Positions 60,801-64,000 of a DNA stretch of 64,000 nt are shown here, in pieces. Numbering within the stretch: position 1 is the stretch's first letter; every line of letters starts with the position of its first letter. This DNA comes from Nymphaea colorata. Taxonomy: Eukaryota > Streptophyta > Magnoliopsida > Nymphaeales > Nymphaeaceae. Location: assembly GCF_008831285.2 (NCBI RefSeq), contig NC_045139.1, positions 14,242,354-14,306,353 on the forward strand, given 5' to 3'. The notes under the pieces are model-generated. The model ran no database searches, was not told where the DNA came from, and saw nothing but the letters and a program-made list of their open reading frames with translations. The position numbers and the translations under genes are program-made.

Positions 60801-63800
60801 TTGAAAAATGTGTACCTTAAAAATCCAGCTACCCGTGAAAATGGAGCATAAAATGGAAAAGGCTTCAGAAACAAGTAAGCAACCAGCAATTCAACTGCTT
60901 CCTCTTTCAGAACATTGGAAAATAAGTGGGACGCAACCCACCGTTTGGCAAGGCTTCACATCACAAGGGGAAAAAAATCAGTACCCAATTTATTTTGGAA
61001 TCCTATTCCAAATGTGTATTAGGCCATCTCAAACTCACCGAACAACTGGCCCATAGATAGGGTATCGTCCTTGCAAACCATTCAACATAGAAGAATGGCA
61101 ACTTTGGAGAAACAGATCATTGTCTACAGGAGTTGTGTTATGTATTAGGGTGCCCATTCCTGTTTACAAACAAATTGGAGTCAAATAGAACAATTTCCAA
61201 GTACCAGGATAGAGTAAGACTGAATAGTGAGTTTACTAAGGACATCTACCTTGTTTTTTCAGCAAGCTTCTATCTCTCTCATGCAAAAGTCTAAGATGAA
61301 ATGCATAGCCTGACAGTAGGACATTCACCTCATCTTTAGTAGCTATACACATCATTCTCCAGTGCTTCTGCAAACTGCAAGAACAAAGTCCAATCAACTG
61401 AAACGAACAGGAAGCAATAGGAAATGATAATTTAATGTATCGAACGGCATATTGAAACTGCACTAATTACCTTTCTCCAATCTTGAGAAGAAAAGCAGTC
61501 TTTGTCTTCTCTAATGCAATACTATCCAATGGCCAATTTCCTGACCCTTCCAACTACAAACAAGAAATCAAACACAGAATATCCCACCAGAATGTACCCA
61601 GTCAGTATGTCATATGGTCATGAACTGTCATTGGTGTGATCAATGCAATAGTAAAGAATCAGATAATACCTGAATCATAACTTCCATTGGCTGGACACAA
61701 GTTGGAATGGCACTTCTGCTTCCAAGCCTAACGTCCTTTTCATGAGCAAGGGGATGAGGTTCAGGAGGGAAGACTGATGCGCGCCGAGATGCTAAGAATA
61801 TGAAACACCCCAAGGAGACATAATAAGTATGCAGGAGATACAGTCAATGAACTTAGATTATTAAGTAAGACAGCAAATAAATAACCCCAAATAATTTTAT
61901 TTTCCATGCACAATAACGAAGGAAAGAAAAAAGAAAAGACAGCAAACCAAAGGACCCAAGCAAGTTGATGACACAGTTACACTTGATTGGCACTAAGACA
62001 AATCTTTCTAGTCATCCCACACGGAACTTTCCACAAGAATTGGAGTCAGTGGAATCAGAGCCACTAGACAACTCAGTGACATACTACTTACTCTTACATC
62101 ATGTAAGAATGACATATTGACATGTAATTTGTCATCTTCAAGCCCAACTTTTCGCATTGTCTTACACTGTAGTTGATTCAATTCTGGGAATTATTGAAGA
62201 ATTAGTTGGATAAGGTCAATATTTCCAACAGAAAAGTTGGCTCTAAATTAGGATTGGCTAAAAGTATGAATCTCAATCCGACCATGAATCCATTCCAAAC
62301 TGTGTAGTACACGTCAGACTCCTTGGTCCATGTTTCAAAATGGGCTGGATGGGAAGCCCGCCAGATGGTGCCACAAGCATGGAGGTACTGCAAGCAATGC
62401 ACCACAAAGGCGCGCACCATCATTCCTCGGCCACGACAACAACGTTCTGCAAGCAGGATCAACCGCCTAGGCTTCAGCCACCATCGTGGCTGGCACCAAA
62501 CCATGCCCCGAGCCGAAAGCCAGACCAGCCATGAGCCGTTCCGCATACGACCAAGGCACGCCCCTCCTTTTGATTCCAAAGTTTGCCTCGTGTAGGCCGA
62601 TGCGGGTGCCGCCACACCAAAAGCATGTAACCATGTAAGAAGTTGTCTCATAGAGTTCATAAGCTACACATGTTGTCATGAGCGAGATTATCTGTTCAAG
62701 TCTTGCATGGATGCTCTGTTGACAAAAGAAACTTTGCTTCCATGACTTGCTCATTATAGTAACATATAAAAGGACCAATCAAATGCCAGTGATGACCAAT
62801 ATTCTGTTTCTTCACCTGACTACCAAGTTACCAATGAGTTGTTTCCAACCCAATATGAAACTAACAACAATCAAGTTATCAATGAGTTGATTCCAACCAA
62901 ACTGAAACTGTCAACCCCAACTTAAACATTGGGGAGGAAATCATAATGAAATGCTTGGAAACCTGAGTCTAATAGCTGCACACTAGAGATTCGCAAAGGG
63001 AGATCTTCTAGGCTCCGCAAACGTTTGGATAGAACATCAAATGCCTTTCCGATATCACCGGAGTATGAAATTGTGTCTGCAGAATTCAGAAGCTACTTGT
63101 TACTCTGGTATACCTAATTTGACAGAGGACCAAAGATCATCACAAAATTAAGCCAAAAAGAGAAAGTTTTGTGACAATACCTCTTGACCCATTTAGAAGA
63201 CAAAAATCAAGCTGATCACAAACAACAACAATCCGCTCCTTCGGAATGGCAAGATGGGAAGAAAGAATATGCTCAGCAATTGCCTTTATTATAAGATGAT
63301 TTTCCCATTCACGAAACTCCCACACTGTCAAAAAGGGCAAAGATCCAATATCCATAGTGTGTCCCAGATGGTACCCTCCTACTTACAATCACATAGTAAA
63401 TAATAGAAAGCAATACCTACAGATTCTGCAATAGTTCCATCTAGAAAACGTCGTGTCTCAACTTTAGATCCCCAAAATTTTTTGTATTTAATAACCTGTA
63501 ATGTACAAAGAGATTGTCATGACAACAAAGATCAAGTGACTCAACAAAACGAATAGGCTAATAACTTTTATTTTAACTTTTTAGCAATATGAAATCAAAT
63601 GACAAATTCATTGCCTCCTCTTTGTTCTCTGGATTTGGGCCAATATCTTTTAATCGGAAACCCTTCTCAGAAGAAGCGATCACGATCCCAACAATTAAGG
63701 GTCCATCACCAAGCCCTTTGAGCCCCTGTCAACCAAAAGAAGGCATACTTTAGAAAAGATCAGGTCATTCTGGAGAACATGGCATCTAAGTTAAAGCTGT

Positions 63801-64000
63801 ACATTAATTAGGAAAACTAACATCTTCTAAACTCCATTCAGGGGGCACATTTCTCCAAACTGCCCGGACAAATTTTGCCCTATCACTGAGCCCTTCTACC
63901 AAAAGAGAGTAAACATTCCCCTCAGAGATCCTCCACAGCTCCTTATCCAAGCAAGGTTTTGATGCTTTGGTATCATCATCATCTTTCAAGTATATCCTGA
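57867..64000 (-). CDS. NOL6: Nucleolar protein 6 (NOL6/Nrap, UTP22 family), C-terminal two thirds
   Basis: Component of the small-subunit processome (UTP-C module in yeast), required for early 18S rRNA processing in the nucleolus. Seventeen exons on the minus strand: 64000(edge)-63822, 63725-63615, 63495-63417, 63324-63181, 63076-62963, 61791-61670, 61553-61471, 61374-61250, 61159-61039, 60953-60816, 60419-60323, 60204-60079, 58742-58650, 58565-58460, 58406-58234, 58155-58072 and 57995-57867; about 674 residues visible, stop at 57867. Landmarks: SDRAKFVRAVWRNVPPEWSL, LIVGIVIASSEKGFRLKDIG, PNPENKEE, RRFLDGTIAESV, VFPPEPHPLAHEK, QPMEVMIQLEGSGNWPLDSI, HSSMLNGLQGRYPIYGPVVR, LAKRWVASHLFS, FPGIFGLWYDALSGDAIGLT. 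The N-terminal third lies beyond the right edge. The intron after 63615 appears to use a GC donor (GAG|GCAATG); no GT donor nearby keeps frame. The gene converges with the LRX-like gene. Confidence 0.96.
62340..62620. other. GC-rich island inside a NOL6 intron
   Basis: Within the 1.17-kb intron 61792-62962, this stretch is clearly richer in G+C than all flanking intron DNA and has open frames on both strands (a minus-strand frame of 152 codons spans 62202-62660). The translations resemble nothing I know. It may be an inserted fragment of unknown origin. Confidence 0.45.
62824..62911. repeat. Short direct repeat, period 48 bp
   Basis: CAAGTTACCAATGAGTTG-TTTCCAACC and CAAGTTATCAATGAGTTG-ATTCCAACC lie in tandem, each followed by an ATGAAACT- or CTGAAACT-like word. 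It is a small local duplication in a NOL6 intron. Confidence 0.75.

Noticed and set aside
62202-62660. 152-codon minus-strand frame in a NOL6 intron as a separate gene
   Set aside because: No family resemblance and no start or splice signals; reported only as a compositional oddity.

Overview
This is a window of nuclear DNA from a seed plant, almost certainly an angiosperm. The evidence is spliced genes with plant-type introns, plant-specific gene families (NETWORKED actin-binding proteins, F-box proteins with associated domain, LRX-like secreted LRR proteins), CT-rich leaders, abundant AT/CT microsatellites and several hAT-like MITEs. The sequence does not fix the species. I found no rRNA, tRNA, CRISPR array, plastid or mitochondrial insert, or recognisable retroelement coding region.

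Layout. (1) 1-1816, minus: 5' end of methylcrotonoyl-CoA carboxylase alpha (MCCA), running off the left edge. (2) 3111-4499, plus: intronless F-box protein, divergent from MCCA. (3) 4500-14600: about 10 kb with no supported gene, holding worn MITEs, tandem duplications and microsatellites. (4) 15166-22561, plus: a complete NET1-type NETWORKED protein (four coding exons, 1877 aa). (5) 24332-27133, minus: cytosolic ribosomal protein eS1/RPS3a (seven exons, 262 aa), convergent with NET1. (6) 29316-36550, minus: EMC2 (nine exons, 302 aa). (7) 40621-51542, minus: PUS7/TruD-family tRNA pseudouridine synthase (twenty exons, 735 aa). (8) 53405-54598, plus: a secreted LRX-like LRR protein lacking a long extensin domain. 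(9) 57867-64000, minus: C-terminal two thirds of nucleolar protein NOL6/Nrap (UTP22 family), running off the right edge.

The genes do not form a pathway cluster. Three of them (RPS3a, PUS7, NOL6) serve the ribosome/tRNA machinery. RPS3a, EMC2 and PUS7 lie in the same orientation and in an order that, from memory, matches Arabidopsis AT3G04840-AT3G04830-AT3G04820, so this looks like old conserved microsynteny.

I do not see an unknown system. The most unusual signals are in gene structure: a probable U12-type AT-AC intron in PUS7, a 91-bp tandem duplication of one PUS7 exon, GC-AG introns in EMC2 and NOL6, a 304-bp hAT-like MITE with a perfect 8-bp target-site duplication inside the EMC2 GC-AG intron, and a seven-codon uORF whose stop overlaps the LRX-like start codon (TAATG). 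Exon borders were derived by hand from GT/AG signals, reading phase and remembered family sequences; every internal exon was checked for phase.
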